Source of the DNA: DASQHL01 sp963843685 | Lineage (GTDB): Bacteria; Chloroflexota; Dehalococcoidia; DSTF01; JACRBR01 | Direction: 5' to 3' | Assembly (NCBI GenBank): GCA_963843685.1 | Contig: CAWJLO010000008.1 | Location: 310,001-374,000, forward strand | Length of the DNA: 64,000 nucleotides | Shown here: piece after piece, positions 15,037 through 24,560 of the stretch | Layout: each line of letters opens with the position of its first letter | Position numbering within the stretch: the stretch's first letter is position 1 | Made by a program: the position numbers and the translations under genes | The notes under the pieces: generated by a model | Told to the model about the DNA's origin: nothing | The model's database searches: none | What the model saw: the letters and a program-made list of their open reading frames with translations, nothing else

Positions 15037-16296
15037 GGGCTCCACCTCCGCGGCTGGCGTACCGCGCCCCACGTGGCGGACCGGCGACAGCGCCAGCACG
15101 AGCGCGCTGACGAACATCGCGCCGGCGCCGCACGCCAACGCCAGGCGGGGGCTGATCGCCGAGGCGATCACGCCGGCCGCGAGTGACGACGCCAGCATCG
15201 CTGTCAGCCCGGCGAACCTGGTGGCGGCGTTGACGCGGCCAAGCATCCGTTCGGGGGCGACGGCCTGACGCAGGCTCACGGCGTTGATCTCGTACACGGC
15301 CCAGCCGGGGTCGCTGATGACCTGCTGCGCGACGAGGACGGCGGCAGCCACACCCAGGATCGAGGGCGGAGCGCCGACGATCAGCGCCATACCGGCGCCG
15401 CCCAGCACCAACCCGAGGATCATCGCACCACCGGCGCCGAAGCGGCGCCTGCACCGATCGGCGAAGACGGCGCCGAATAGCGACGTGACGCCGCCGACGC
15501 CGTAGATAACGCCCTGCACCCCGGGTGAAAAGCCGAGGTTGCGCGTCACGTAGAGCACAAAGACCGCGCTGAATACACCTGAGGCGGCGGAGAAGGCCAC
15601 CCAGCTGAGCGCGAGCGCTCGGAGGATGCGATCCCCGGCGAGGGCGCGCACACCTTCGATGATCTCCAGTCGAACGCTCTGCCGCTCACCGGGCGGGGGA
15701 GGCGCGGGCTCCGGCTGGCGGATGGAGGCGAGCGAAACGGCGGAGGCCAGGAACGAGACGGCGTCGACGGCCATCGCGCCCGGAGCGGTCACGAGTTGCA
15801 CGAGCCAGCCGGCGAGGCTGAACCCGCCGAATTCGGCGACGGCGGCGCTGGCGGCGAGCTTGCTGTTGCCTTCGACCAGCTCGTCCTCGCCCACGAGCGT
15901 CGGGAGGTACGTCTGGTAGGCGACGTCGAAGAACGTCGTCAGGATGCCGGCGAGGAAGGCGACGGCGTAGAGCTGTTCGACGCGGAGGACGCCGAACGCC
16001 GCGGCCAGCGGCACCGACCCGATGATGGCGACGCGCCCGAGATCGGCGGCGATCATGATCCGGCGGCGGCGCAGGCGGTCGGCCCAGACCCCCGCGAAGA
16101 GCCCGAAGCAGATGCCGGCCAGCACGTCGGACGAGCCGATCAGCGCGACCTGGTAGGCACGCGCATCGAGGTAGATGAGCGCGGTGAACGGCAGGGCGAG
16201 CCGCGTCGTCAGCGAGCCGAAGACGGAGATCGTCTGGCCCGACCAGAGACGCAAGAAGTCGCGATGACGCCAGAGGCCGCCCAATCGGATCTTCAT
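15025..16296 (-). CDS. MFS transporter (enterobactin-exporter-like group)
   Basis: A 423-residue membrane protein with about 12 hydrophobic helices. It carries the MFS loop signature GVWADRLRRRRIM between helices 2 and 3 and a related FADRCRRRFG in the second half. The N-terminal LWRHRDFLRLWSGQTISVFG is typical of the MFS_3 group, which includes many putative drug or siderophore exporters. The substrate cannot be predicted. TACAAT lies 9 bases before the ATG with no clear Shine-Dalgarno sequence. Confidence 0.85.
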   Translation of the reverse strand: MKIRLGGLWRHRDFLRLWSGQTISVFGSLTTRLALPFTALIYLDARAYQVALIGSSDVLAGICFGLFAGVWADRLRRRRIMIAADLGRVAIIGSVPLAAAFGVLRVEQLYAVAFLAGILTTFFDVAYQTYLPTLVGEDELVEGNSKLAASAAVAEFGGFSLAGWLVQLVTAPGAMAVDAVSFLASAVSLASIRQPEPAPPPPGERQSVRLEIIEGVRALAGDRILRALALSWVAFSAASGVFSAVFVLYVTRNLGFSPGVQGVIYGVGGVTSLFGAVFADRCRRRFGAGGAMILGLVLGGAGMALIVGAPPSILGVAAAVLVAQQVISDPGWAVYEINAVSLRQAVAPERMLGRVNAATRFAGLTAMLASSLAAGVIASAISPRLALACGAGAMFVSALVLALSPVRHVGRGTPAAEVEPSLV

Positions 16297-16327
16297 AATC
16301 CGGAGATTGTACAGGGAGGCGGAAAGG

Positions 16328-17098
16328 CTAGAGGTCGTTGTCCTTCAGGAATTGGAGGACGGCGGCGTTGAACTGCTCCGGCTGGTAAAGGTTCACGGCG
16401 TGGCCCGCTTGCTCGATCACGACCTTGCGGGCGTTGGGGATCTTCGCGGCCATGTAGTCGCCGCCGGCCTTGTAGCGCTCGTCGTCGGCGCCGAGCACGA
16501 GCAGCGCCGGCACGTCGATCTGCTCCAGGTGCTCCATGACCTTCGCGTCGCGCTGCGTGAGGATGCCGCGTGCGGCGAACGCGAGCCCCTGCGCGGACCG
16601 CTGGTACTGGCGCGTGCGGTCGATCTCGATACCGCGACCGAGGCCGTCGATGCCGCGCTCTTCGAATCTCTTCGCGTAGTTGATGGAGAAGTCGTTCCAG
16701 CCGGCGCGGGCATCGTCCTTGCGGAAGCCGGGGCCGGTATTGCAGAGGACGAGCGCGCGCACCATCTCGGGATGGGCGAGCTGGAACTCGAGGGAGATGT
16801 AGCCGCCGAGCGAGAGGCCGCCGATCACGGCCTGCTCGATGCCGAGGTGCCGGAGCAGCGCCGCCATGTCCTCGACGGTGAGCGTTTCGGTGTAGGCGTC
16901 CTGCGAGCCCGGGCTATCGGTGCCGCCGTGGCCGCGCATGTCCCAGCCGATGACGCGGTAGTCGCGGAGCGCGTCGAACTGCGGCTGCCACATCTGCAGC
17001 GTCGCCGCGAAGGCGTGCGTGAGCAGGATCGGCGTGCCGTAGTGGGCGCCGTGCTCCTCGTAGTTGATGTGGATGCCGTTCAGCTCGACCAGTGGCAT
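16328..17098 (-). CDS. Alpha/beta hydrolase
   Basis: A 256-residue alpha/beta-hydrolase fold protein. The oxyanion region HAFAATLQMW, nucleophile elbow GGLSLGGY (Ser), acid region LVLGADDERY and catalytic His in EQAGHAVNLYQPEQF are all present. The start is the ATG at 17098, 8 bases after GGGAGGAC; an upstream in-frame ATG lacks such a site. The pattern resembles 3-oxoadipate enol-lactonase and related esterases, but the substrate is open. It is divergent from the MidA-like gene. Confidence 0.85.
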   Translation of the reverse strand: MPLVELNGIHINYEEHGAHYGTPILLTHAFAATLQMWQPQFDALRDYRVIGWDMRGHGGTDSPGSQDAYTETLTVEDMAALLRHLGIEQAVIGGLSLGGYISLEFQLAHPEMVRALVLCNTGPGFRKDDARAGWNDFSINYAKRFEERGIDGLGRGIEIDRTRQYQRSAQGLAFAARGILTQRDAKVMEHLEQIDVPALLVLGADDERYKAGGDYMAAKIPNARKVVIEQAGHAVNLYQPEQFNAAVLQFLKDNDL

Positions 17099-17180
17099 GC
17101 GCCGTCCTCCCGTCCGCGAGCGATGATGGCGCACCGAATGGCGTGGCACAACTCCGCGGGAGCGGAGCCCCGCCCTACCC

Positions 17181-17186
17181 TACAAT
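17181..17186 (+). promoter_or_regulatory. -10 box of the probably leaderless midA-like gene
   Basis: TACAAT ends 6 bases before the ATG at 17193, with no ribosome binding site. Confidence 0.55.
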
Positions 17187-17192
17187 CTCTTC

Positions 17193-18336
17193 ATGGAGTT
17201 CGAATCGATCACGGAGAGCCAGCCGCTCGTCACGGAGCTGCGAGAGCGGATCGAGCGAGATGGCCCGATCACGTTTCGCGAGTTCATGGAGGCGGCGCTG
17301 TACCACCCGCGATTCGGCTACTACCAGACGAACGCGGAGGCGATGACGCGTGGCGGCGATTATGTCACGAGCCCGGAGGTGCATCCCGTGTTTGGGGCGC
17401 TCGTGGCGAAGCAGCTTCGCGAGATGTGGGATGTTATGTCACGTCCAGGGCGCTTCGACGTCCTCGAAGTCGGTGGCGGCACGGGCGCCCTGGCACGCGA
17501 CGTCCTGCGATCCGAAGCGGCGCGCGATCCGTCGTTCGCCGCCGCGCTGCGCTACCGGATCGTCGAGACGAGCGCCCATCTGGCCCGAGGCGCAGCGCTC
17601 GACGCTCGGCGCGGCCGGGATCGCCGACGGCGCCGTGGAGTGGCTCGGCGAGCTGCCGGAGCGCATCACCGGCTGCGTGTTCTCGAACGAGCTGGTCGAT
17701 GCGTTCCCGGTGCATCGCGTGGTGCGTGAAGGGGATGCGCTGCGCGAGGTGTACGTGACGGTGCGTGATGGCCGCTTCGTGGACGAACCTGGGCCGCTTT
17801 CAGACGATGCGCTGCGCCGCTACTTCGACGATCTGGGACTGCTGCCGGGCGACGGCTGCTTTGCCGAAGTGAACCTCGACGCCGTGACGTGGTTGCACGC
17901 CGTGGCGCGGTCCCTGGAGCGAGGCTACGTGCTGACATTCGACTACGGCTACGAGGCGCCCGAGCTGTACGCGCCGTGGCGCCGTGACGGCACGCTGCTC
18001 TGCTTCTACCGCCAGTCCGCCAGCAGCGACCCGTACCAGCGGATCGGTAAGCAGGACATGACGGCGAGCGTCGATTTCACGACGCTGGAGCGCGCCGGCG
18101 AGGCGTCGGGGTTGCGCACGATCGCGCTGACGGACCAGGCGTCGTTCCTGTTGAGGTTGGGCCTTGCGCAGGGCGTATCCGACGTGGCGCGGACGCCCGG
18201 GCAGATGGAGGAGTACTTCGCGCGGCGAAAGGTCGTGATGGACCTCATCGATCCGGCGCGGCTGGGACGTGTGAAGGTGTTGCTGCAGGGCACCGCCGTA
18301 CCGGACGCGCGACTCACAGGCTTCACGGACGTGTAG
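17193..18336 (+). pseudogene. MidA-like SAM-dependent methyltransferase (NDUFAF7 family), frameshifted
   Basis: Two frames together give a full class I methyltransferase of the DUF185/MidA family, whose eukaryotic member methylates a complex I subunit. The first part (from 17193) has FREFMEAALYHPRFGYY and the SAM loop VLEVGGGTGALA. After YRIVETSAHLA near 17587 the frame moves by +1 and continues EAQRSTLGAAGIADGAVEWL and FSNELVDAFPVHR to 18336. Removing one C from the CCC at about 17588 restores it. Both parts are well conserved, so an assembly or sequencing error is likely. Confidence 0.8.
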
Positions 18337-18354
18337 CCGTCCCGACGCGCCGTC

Positions 18355-18858
18355 TTAGAGACCGTTGTCTCGCGCCCACAACACGAAGTCCATGTCGCCG
18401 GGCGAGTGACCGTGGGCGGCGAGGAGCAAGCCCGTCTCGGCGCGATGGTGCGTGCCGTGGTTGACCACCTGCATGACGAGCACCCAGAGCGGGCGGGCGT
18501 GGGCGTCGCCGCGACTGTCCACGTACTCCACCGGAGCCGCAAGCTGTTCGAGGGTGCGCGCTCCGACGTACTCGCGGAAGGCGGCATTCGAGGCGTCGAA
18601 CATCGTGCGCAGCTCGACCAGCGAGCGGGCGTCCGCGGGCAGGGGCGGCCGGCCGGTCCAGCGCGACAGCCAGACGTTCTGGGCCGTCAGCATGTGCGTG
18701 AGATTCGCGCGGATCGCGGGAAAGCCTGGACCGGGCGAGGCGTCGAGATCTGCGTCGCTCAGCGCCGACGCGGCCTCCAGCACCCGCGCGTTCGTGGCGG
18801 CGCCGTAGTCGACGAGAGCGAGCATGTACGCCTTGAGATCGGCGGCGGAGTCAGGCAC
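18355..18858 (-). CDS. DinB-family protein
   Basis: A 167-residue four-helix-bundle protein of the DinB/YfiT type. Putative metal-binding histidines lie in NLTHML and in NHGTHHRAE near the C-terminus, the usual DinB arrangement. Many members are thiol transferases or uncharacterised stress proteins, so no specific reaction is claimed. Its start overlaps the end of the small isomerase-like gene by 8 bases, so the two are co-transcribed. Confidence 0.8.
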   Translation of the reverse strand: MPDSAADLKAYMLALVDYGAATNARVLEAASALSDADLDASPGPGFPAIRANLTHMLTAQNVWLSRWTGRPPLPADARSLVELRTMFDASNAAFREYVGARTLEQLAAPVEYVDSRGDAHARPLWVLVMQVVNHGTHHRAETGLLLAAHGHSPGDMDFVLWARDNGL

Positions 18859-19165
18859 GGGCGGCCGCCGCGGTGGCCCAGCGCGCGTTCTCGAGCGCTT
18901 GCTGGGCGGAGACCATCGGCAGGATCTCCCACTCCAGGTAGGCGGAGACGGGCAGGCGCTGGAGCAGCACCGCCAGCTCCTCGTGCGAGTCCATGTCGAC
19001 GATGGCCACGCCCGCAGCCTTCCCCAGGAGTGCCCCGACCCCCTTTGCCTTGCCAGTGCGTTCGAGTTCGGCGAGCACCTGCCATGTGCCGGCGACCTGG
19101 CCCATCCACTGCTCGCGGGGCATGGGTGGCATCTGCCGCAGTTCAGCCTTGACGAAATAGAGCAT
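18851..19165 (-). CDS. Muconolactone-isomerase-like small protein
   Basis: A 104-residue ferredoxin-like-fold protein starting MLYFVKAELR, with VAIVDMDSHEELAVLLQRLP and a C-terminal LEWEILPM. This follows the muconolactone delta-isomerase family and its many uncharacterised relatives. Real muconolactone isomerases work in beta-ketoadipate catabolism, but no other genes of that pathway are here, so only family membership is claimed. AGGAGGTCAGCCG before the ATG fixes the start. Confidence 0.7.
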   Translation of the reverse strand: MLYFVKAELRQMPPMPREQWMGQVAGTWQVLAELERTGKAKGVGALLGKAAGVAIVDMDSHEELAVLLQRLPVSAYLEWEILPMVSAQQALENARWATAAAARA

Positions 19166-19315
19166 CGGCTGACCTCCTGTCCTGGCTTGACCGAATCTGG
19201 GCGCCCCCTGGCGAGTATAGCCCCTCCCGGCTTCGCGGGGCGTGTCCGGCGGGGGCGTAGTCGTTTGGAAACACGTTTTCACCGCCGGCTGGGCGATACT
19301 ATCTCCGAGGCATCG

Positions 19316-19552
19316 ATGAACTTCCGGAAGAACGCGCCCGCCAAGATCGCCGCGATCATCGCCAGCATCGGCGCGCTTGTCGGCACGTTGGTGCTGGTGC
19401 AGCAGAACCCGCCGCCCGCCGCCGCCGACACATCGTCGCCAGCGCCGGTCTCGGCGCAGCCGACGCCGATCCGCTCGCGGGCGGGAACAAACGTGCAGCA
19501 ACCCGTGGCCCCGGCCCCGCGCGTCCGGCACACGAGGACCCGTGCTTCCTGA
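19316..19552 (+). CDS. Small single-pass exported protein
   Basis: A 78-residue protein: short basic N-terminus (MNFRKNAPAK), one hydrophobic helix (IAAIIASIGALVGTLVLV), then a Pro/Ala/Ser-rich extracytoplasmic tail ending in arginines. GAGG lies 5 bases before the ATG. It ends just before the ApbE gene and probably shares its transcript. No family recognised. The tail has no obvious covalent flavinylation motif. Confidence 0.55.
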   Translation: MNFRKNAPAKIAAIIASIGALVGTLVLVQQNPPPAAADTSSPAPVSAQPTPIRSRAGTNVQQPVAPAPRVRHTRTRAS

Positions 19553-19553
19553 G

Positions 19554-20462
19554 ATGCTCCACCACGAATTCCCGGCGATGGGTGGCGTCACAGAGATCCA
19601 GATCGTCACGGGCGACCTGGCCGACGCGATGCGACTGCACGCGCTGTTCGTCGCGCACGAGCGCACGATGAGCCGGTTCCTGCCTGACAGCGAGCTGAAC
19701 ACCCTGAACGCGTCAGCCCCGCGCGTGTTCGAGGCGTCGCCCCTGCTCTTCGACGTCGTCAGCGACGCGGTGGGATGGGCGTGCGTGACGGACGGCGTCT
19801 TCGACCCGACGATCATCGACGTGCTCGAGGCCGTCGGGTACGACCGCCCCTTCGAGCGGCTATCGCCCCGCGGGCCGGCAGTGCTCGACCGGCCGGCCGC
19901 CAAGACCGGCCGCTGGCGCGCGATCTCGCTGGACCACGACGCCGAGACGATCGGCCTGCCGCGCGGCGTGCGCATCGATCTCGGAGGCATCGGCAAGGGC
20001 TACACGGTCGACCGGGCGATCGCGGCTCTGGGGCGAGGCGCCAACGCGATGGTCAACGCGTCGGGCGACCTCTACGCGGCCGGGGACGGCCCCGAGGGCG
20101 AGGGCTGGTATGTCGGCGTCCAGGATCCATTCGACAGCAGCCGCGACGTCGCGGTCCTGAACGTGAACGACCGCGGCGTGGCGACCTCCGGCACGACGAA
20201 CCGCAACTGGATGGCGGGAGACACGCGCTATCACCACCTGATCGACCCGCGCGCCGCCACATCATCCCAGAGCGACCTCGCCGCGGTGACGGTCGTGGCG
20301 CCGACGGCGACGCAGGCGGACGTGCTGGCGAAAACAGCGCTGCTGCTCGGTTCGCGCGCCGGGCTGCGCTTTGTGGAGCGCTTCTCGGGCGCCGCGGCGG
20401 TGGCGGTGCGATCGGATGGTGAGTTGATCCTTTCGCGGGGCGCCGCGGAGTACCTGGCATGA
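19554..20462 (+). CDS. apbE: ApbE-family FAD:protein FMN transferase
   Basis: About 302 residues. ApbE attaches FMN covalently to Ser/Thr of extracytoplasmic redox proteins, using FAD. Visible signatures are MGGVTEIQIV near the start, the strongly conserved RIDLGGIGKGYTVDRA, NASGDLYAAG, and the C-terminal TRYHHLIDPR. A GTG at 19542, in frame and closer to GAGG, is an alternative start. No signal peptide is apparent. It overlaps the downstream ferric-reductase-like gene by ATGA, so its target may be encoded next door. Confidence 0.85.
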   Translation: MLHHEFPAMGGVTEIQIVTGDLADAMRLHALFVAHERTMSRFLPDSELNTLNASAPRVFEASPLLFDVVSDAVGWACVTDGVFDPTIIDVLEAVGYDRPFERLSPRGPAVLDRPAAKTGRWRAISLDHDAETIGLPRGVRIDLGGIGKGYTVDRAIAALGRGANAMVNASGDLYAAGDGPEGEGWYVGVQDPFDSSRDVAVLNVNDRGVATSGTTNRNWMAGDTRYHHLIDPRAATSSQSDLAAVTVVAPTATQADVLAKTALLLGSRAGLRFVERFSGAAAVAVRSDGELILSRGAAEYLA

Positions 20463-21559
20463 ACCACGAGTTCTGGTACCTGTCGCGGGCGGCCGGCTTC
20501 ACGGCCTATCTGTTGCTGTTCAGCTCGGTCGCACTCGGGATCGCTATCGGCACGCGGCTGACCGAGCGGTTCGTGCGCCGCAACGTGGTGTTCGACCTCC
20601 ATCGCTTCACGACGATCCTGGCGCTGCTGTTCACGCTGTTCCACGTGTACGTGCTGTTGGGCGACGGCTACTTCAACTTCAACGTCTGGCAGCTCTCGGT
20701 GCCGTTCCTGACGCCGTACCGCACGTGGCAGACGGCCGTCGGCGTGGCATCGCTCTACGCGATGGTGCTGCTGATCGCCAGCTTCTACATACGGCAGTAC
20801 ATCGGCTATCGCGCGTGGCGCGCGCTGCACTTCCTGACGTTCGCGCTGTACGCGGGCGCAACGCTGCACGGCATCACTGCGGGCACGGACACGACGCAGA
20901 CGTGGGCGCGGATGATCTACCTCCTGACCGGGGCATCTATCGTCGCGCTCATCATGTACCGAGTCCAGTACCGGGTCCCGGACAACGAGACCGTGCGGAC
21001 GCTGCGGCTCGTCGGCGGCGCGGCGACGATCATGACGGCGGTGCTGCTCGTCTTCGGGACGGGGCTCCTGCGATCCGCGACGAACACGCTGGCCGGCCAG
21101 AACCTGGCGGCGGCGCAACCGGCCCCGTCTCAGGCCGGCGGTGCGTATCCGTTCCTGGACAGCTTCGCGGCCGACTTCACCGGCACTTACACACAGTCGA
21201 ACGTCGCGGGCTACTCAACACTCGCGATGGACGGCGCGACGACCGGGGATCTTCCCACGCAGGTGCACATCGAACTCGTGCAGCTCGGCGACAACGACCG
21301 CGACGGCGACTCGGGCCGCGATACGGACACCGACGGCGACTCGAGGATCTCATCAAACGTGGTCCGCGTCACGGATTCCTCGACGGGCACACCGCTGTGC
21401 AGCGGAGAGCTGACAGCACTCGACGGGAACTATCTGCAATTCACCTGCGACGGCAGCGGGCCCTACACGGGCGTGCAGATGACGGTGGCCGCGAACGTGC
21501 GCGCAAGTCGCGACGGCAGCTTCAGCGGTCCTCTCAACGGCACGATGGCACGCAGTTAG
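20459..21559 (+). CDS. Ferric-reductase-like haem membrane protein
   Basis: A 366-residue protein. Residues 1-215 contain about six membrane helices with spaced histidines (DLHRF, LFHVY, ALHFL, TLHGI), the pattern of the ferric-reductase-like transmembrane domain (YedZ/MsrQ and NOX relatives) that holds b-type haem. Residues 230-366 are a soluble extracytoplasmic beta-rich domain with an acidic DRDGDSGRDTDTDGDS stretch that may bind calcium. Overlap with apbE suggests a trans-membrane electron-transfer unit; no msrP homologue is nearby. Confidence 0.75.
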   Translation: MNHEFWYLSRAAGFTAYLLLFSSVALGIAIGTRLTERFVRRNVVFDLHRFTTILALLFTLFHVYVLLGDGYFNFNVWQLSVPFLTPYRTWQTAVGVASLYAMVLLIASFYIRQYIGYRAWRALHFLTFALYAGATLHGITAGTDTTQTWARMIYLLTGASIVALIMYRVQYRVPDNETVRTLRLVGGAATIMTAVLLVFGTGLLRSATNTLAGQNLAAAQPAPSQAGGAYPFLDSFAADFTGTYTQSNVAGYSTLAMDGATTGDLPTQVHIELVQLGDNDRDGDSGRDTDTDGDSRISSNVVRVTDSSTGTPLCSGELTALDGNYLQFTCDGSGPYTGVQMTVAANVRASRDGSFSGPLNGTMARS

Positions 21560-21682
21560 ATCCTTTTCTCCGGCCCTCCGTCGGGATAGAATCAAGCCAC
21601 CTCCCCCGCGCCCTCCCGGGCGCTACCTTGCGGAAGGAGCGCCGGTGCCGACGTCCAACATCGGGTACGGAGCCGCAGCCTG

Positions 21683-22183
21683 ATGGCGAACAGCGCCGTC
21701 ACCGTCCGGCCGATCGATTTCGCGCGCGATGAACCGCAGCTCCACTCCTTCCTTGGCGAGCGCGACCGCATGCGTCTCCATAACTGCGAGGTGGCGTGCG
21801 ACGCCGGCGACTGCTTCGTGTATGTGGCCGTCGAGGAAGGCGTGGCCGTCGGCTGGGCGGTCGTGCACACGAAGTTCCGCGACGACCAGGACTGGGACCC
21901 GCCGGACGATGACACGCGCGCCTTCCAGGAGGGCGAGAACGCGTATTTGGAGAACATCGAGGTGACGGCTCGGCACCGAAGCTCCGGCGTCGGGGCGCGG
22001 CTGCTGGAAGCGGCACAGACGGAGGCGAAAAAGCGCGGCAAGCGCTACCTGTGGCTGCACACGAGCGAGAACAATGTGAAGGCGCACCGGCTGTTCGACC
22101 GGGACGGTTGGACGCACGAGAAGAGCGTCTATCCTCCGTGGAAGCCGACGTCGCGCACGCGCGTGTACCGCAAGGCGCTGTAG
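21683..22183 (+). CDS. GNAT-family N-acetyltransferase
   Basis: A 166-residue GCN5-type acetyltransferase. The acetyl-CoA binding motif A is HRSSGVGARLLEAAQ, preceded by AYLENIEVTA and followed by YLWLHTSENNVKAHRLFDRDGW. The substrate is unknown. The ATG follows GGAG at a 10-base distance. Upstream, TAGAAT (21588) could be its -10 box, giving a leader of about 80 bases. Confidence 0.85.
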   Translation: MANSAVTVRPIDFARDEPQLHSFLGERDRMRLHNCEVACDAGDCFVYVAVEEGVAVGWAVVHTKFRDDQDWDPPDDDTRAFQEGENAYLENIEVTARHRSSGVGARLLEAAQTEAKKRGKRYLWLHTSENNVKAHRLFDRDGWTHEKSVYPPWKPTSRTRVYRKAL

Positions 22184-22202
22184 GGCGAGAGGACGCAGGA
22201 TC

Positions 22203-22409
22203 ATGCGGAAGACGTTCGTCCGTACGCTGGCAGTGACCGCCGTGATGCAGTTCGTCGTAACGCGCTCGCGTGCAGGTCACGCGATCGAGGAAGGCACCGC
22301 CGAGCGCTTGTGGGCGCTGTATCCGCTCAACGTGCTGCTGAACGCGCTCGCCTGGACGCTCCTGATCGCCGCTGCCGCGCGCGTGACGCGCGCACTCCGC
22401 CCCGGCTGA
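22203..22409 (+). CDS. Small membrane protein
   Basis: A 68-residue protein with one hydrophobic helix near residues 44-60 (LNVLLNALAWTLLIAAAA) and basic ends. It starts 20 bases after the acetyltransferase and precedes a PhzF gene, so it may be co-transcribed. No family recognised. GAGAGGACGCAGGATC upstream provides a ribosome binding site. Confidence 0.55.
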   Translation: MRKTFVRTLAVTAVMQFVVTRSRAGHAIEEGTAERLWALYPLNVLLNALAWTLLIAAAARVTRALRPG

Positions 22410-22446
22410 TCGAACACATCTCCTCCAAGTCCAGGAAGAAGAGGCT

Positions 22447-23325
22447 ATGACGAAGCACATCATTCGCCACGTCGACGCGTTCACGTCGCGGGCGCTGGAA
22501 GGCAACCCGGCAGCGGTCGTGGACGGCGACGCGCTCGACACCGACACCATGCAACGCATCGCGCTGAACCAGCATCTCTCCGAGACCGTGTTCCTGCTGC
22601 CGCCCGAATCGCGGGAGCACGACGCGCGGCTGCGGATCTTCACGCCCGGCACCGAGTTGCCCTTCGCCGGCCACCCGACGATCGCCGCATCGCACGTCCT
22701 CGTGACCGAGGGGCGCGCCACGCCGCCGTCGGGGCGGCCGCTGCTGCTGGAGACGGGCGCCGGCGTGATCCCGGTGGAGATCGAATCCGGAGATCCGCCT
22801 CGCTACACCATGACGCAGGCTGCCGCGAAGTTCCGTCCGTCGCAGTTCGACGCCGCTACGATCGCGGCGGCCGTCGGACTCGAAGCGGCGGACATCGTGC
22901 GCGCAGAGCAGGTCTCGACCGGGCTCTTCTGGCTCATCGCGCAGGTGTCGTCGCTGGAGGCGATGCTACGCGTCAAGCCTGACCTGATGCGGCTGCTGCA
23001 GATCCCGCACGGGCTGACCATCTTCTGTCTCGGCGCGCAATCGCCGGACGCGGACATCCACGTGCGTGCGTTCGCCCCGGAAGCGGGCGTGCAGGAGGAT
23101 CCGGTGACCGGCAGCAGCAACGGCTGCATCGGGGCGTTCATCGCGAAGCACGGGCTGATGCCCGCGCGCGACGCCGAGATCCGCTACGTGTCGGAGCAGG
23201 GCATCGAAATGGGGCAGCCGGGCCGCGTGCACGTCCGCGTGAGCGGGGCGGGTGACGACATCCGGGCGCACGTCGGCGGCAGCGCGGTGACGGTGCTGCG
23301 GGGCGAGTTGCTGCTTCCGGATTGA
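22447..23325 (+). CDS. PhzF-family isomerase
   Basis: A 292-residue protein of the PhzF/diaminopimelate-epimerase-like fold. Signatures are VDAFTSRALEGNPAAVV, the active-site Glu in LSETVF, LPFAGHPTIA and EDPVTGSSNG. PhzF itself isomerises an intermediate in phenazine synthesis, but most family members outside phz operons have unknown substrates, and no phz genes are here. Length and motifs are complete. Confidence 0.85.
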   Translation: MTKHIIRHVDAFTSRALEGNPAAVVDGDALDTDTMQRIALNQHLSETVFLLPPESREHDARLRIFTPGTELPFAGHPTIAASHVLVTEGRATPPSGRPLLLETGAGVIPVEIESGDPPRYTMTQAAAKFRPSQFDAATIAAAVGLEAADIVRAEQVSTGLFWLIAQVSSLEAMLRVKPDLMRLLQIPHGLTIFCLGAQSPDADIHVRAFAPEAGVQEDPVTGSSNGCIGAFIAKHGLMPARDAEIRYVSEQGIEMGQPGRVHVRVSGAGDDIRAHVGGSAVTVLRGELLLPD

Positions 23326-23332
23326 TACGCGG

Positions 23333-24517
23333 CTAGGCGACGGGCTGCGGCAGCAAGCGCTGGAAGAGCTCGTTGCTGAGGAGCCGGCCACGCGCGGTGA
23401 GTCGCACGCGACGGTCGGCGCGCTCCAGAAGCCCGTAGCCGATGAACTCGTTGAGCACGTCGCCGTAGACGCTCTCCATCGAGCGGCCATAGCGTGACTC
23501 GAACGTGGCCGCGTCGACGCCGTCGTTCAGGCGGAGGCCCAGGATCAACGTGTCGGCCATGGACAGCTCGGGCGTGATCGCCTCGGCGCCGGCAATGTGC
23601 CGCATCTCGCCGGACCCGTTTGCGCGCGCGGCGACGGACTCATCGACCAGTTCTTCGTAGCGGTTCGGGAGGAGCACCGTCGAGAAGCGCACGCCGTTGA
23701 GGAACGAGTGCGCGCCGGCGCCGAGGCCCAGGTACTCGCGGTTCTGCCAGTAGATGAGGTTGTGGCGGCAGCGCCGTCCCGGACGCGCCCAGTTCGAGAT
23801 CTCGTAGTGCTCGTAGCCGGCGCGGGCGAGGCGCTCCTCGGTCCACTCGTACTGCTCCGCCTGCGCGTCGGCGTCCGGCGGGGGCACGCGGCCACGCGCG
23901 ACGTCGCGGGCGAGCGGCGTGCCCTCTTCGACCGTCAGCGCGTAGAGCGACAGGTGCTCCGGGCCAAGCGCGAGCGCCGTCTCGAGCGAACGGCGCCAGT
24001 TCTCCATCGGCTGCTCGGGCAGGCCGTAGATCAGATCGAGGTTCACGTTGTCGAAGCCGGCCGCACGGGCCGATGCGTACGCGTCGCGCGCCTGATCGCC
24101 GGAGTGGATGCGGTCGAGCTGCTTCAGCTCATCGTCATCAAACGACTGGACGCCGATCGACAGACGGTTGAACCCGGCAGCACGGAGGCCCCGCAGGTAC
24201 TCGGTCGAGAGGCTGCCGGGGTTCGCCTCCAGCGAGATCTCGGCGTCATCGAGCACCTCGAACGTCGCGCGCAGACCGTCGAGCATCTTCGCCATCTCTT
24301 CGACGGGCGCGAGGCTGGGTGTGCCGCCGCCGAAGAAGACAGACTCGACGGCGCGGCCGCGGGCCGCAGCGGCCCATAGCGATGCGTCCTTGAGCAAGGT
24401 GTCCGAGTACGTCGGGATCATGTGCTCGTGGCCGGCGTACGAGTTGAAGTCGCAGTAGCCGCACTTCGCGGTGCAGAACGGGATGTGCAGGTAGAGCCCG
24501 ATTGTGTCTGAGGTCAC
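23333..24517 (-). CDS. hemW: HemW-like radical SAM protein
   Basis: A 394-residue radical SAM enzyme. The cluster motif CTAKCGYCDF (CxxxCxxC) sits at the N-terminus after LYLHIPF, followed by FFGGGTPS and the HemN-type C-terminal domain (GAGAHSFLNG, NELFQRLLP). It belongs to the HemW group, haem-handling relatives of coproporphyrinogen dehydrogenase. The start is the GTG at 24517, which has TACGAT 5 bases upstream and no Shine-Dalgarno sequence, suggesting a leaderless message. An in-frame TTG lies five codons upstream. Confidence 0.85.
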   Translation of the reverse strand: MTSDTIGLYLHIPFCTAKCGYCDFNSYAGHEHMIPTYSDTLLKDASLWAAAARGRAVESVFFGGGTPSLAPVEEMAKMLDGLRATFEVLDDAEISLEANPGSLSTEYLRGLRAAGFNRLSIGVQSFDDDELKQLDRIHSGDQARDAYASARAAGFDNVNLDLIYGLPEQPMENWRRSLETALALGPEHLSLYALTVEEGTPLARDVARGRVPPPDADAQAEQYEWTEERLARAGYEHYEISNWARPGRRCRHNLIYWQNREYLGLGAGAHSFLNGVRFSTVLLPNRYEELVDESVAARANGSGEMRHIAGAEAITPELSMADTLILGLRLNDGVDAATFESRYGRSMESVYGDVLNEFIGYGLLERADRRVRLTARGRLLSNELFQRLLPQPVA

Positions 24518-24560
24518 GATCGATCGTAGCAACGCGACCCGCCCGGCGCCACGCGCAGCT

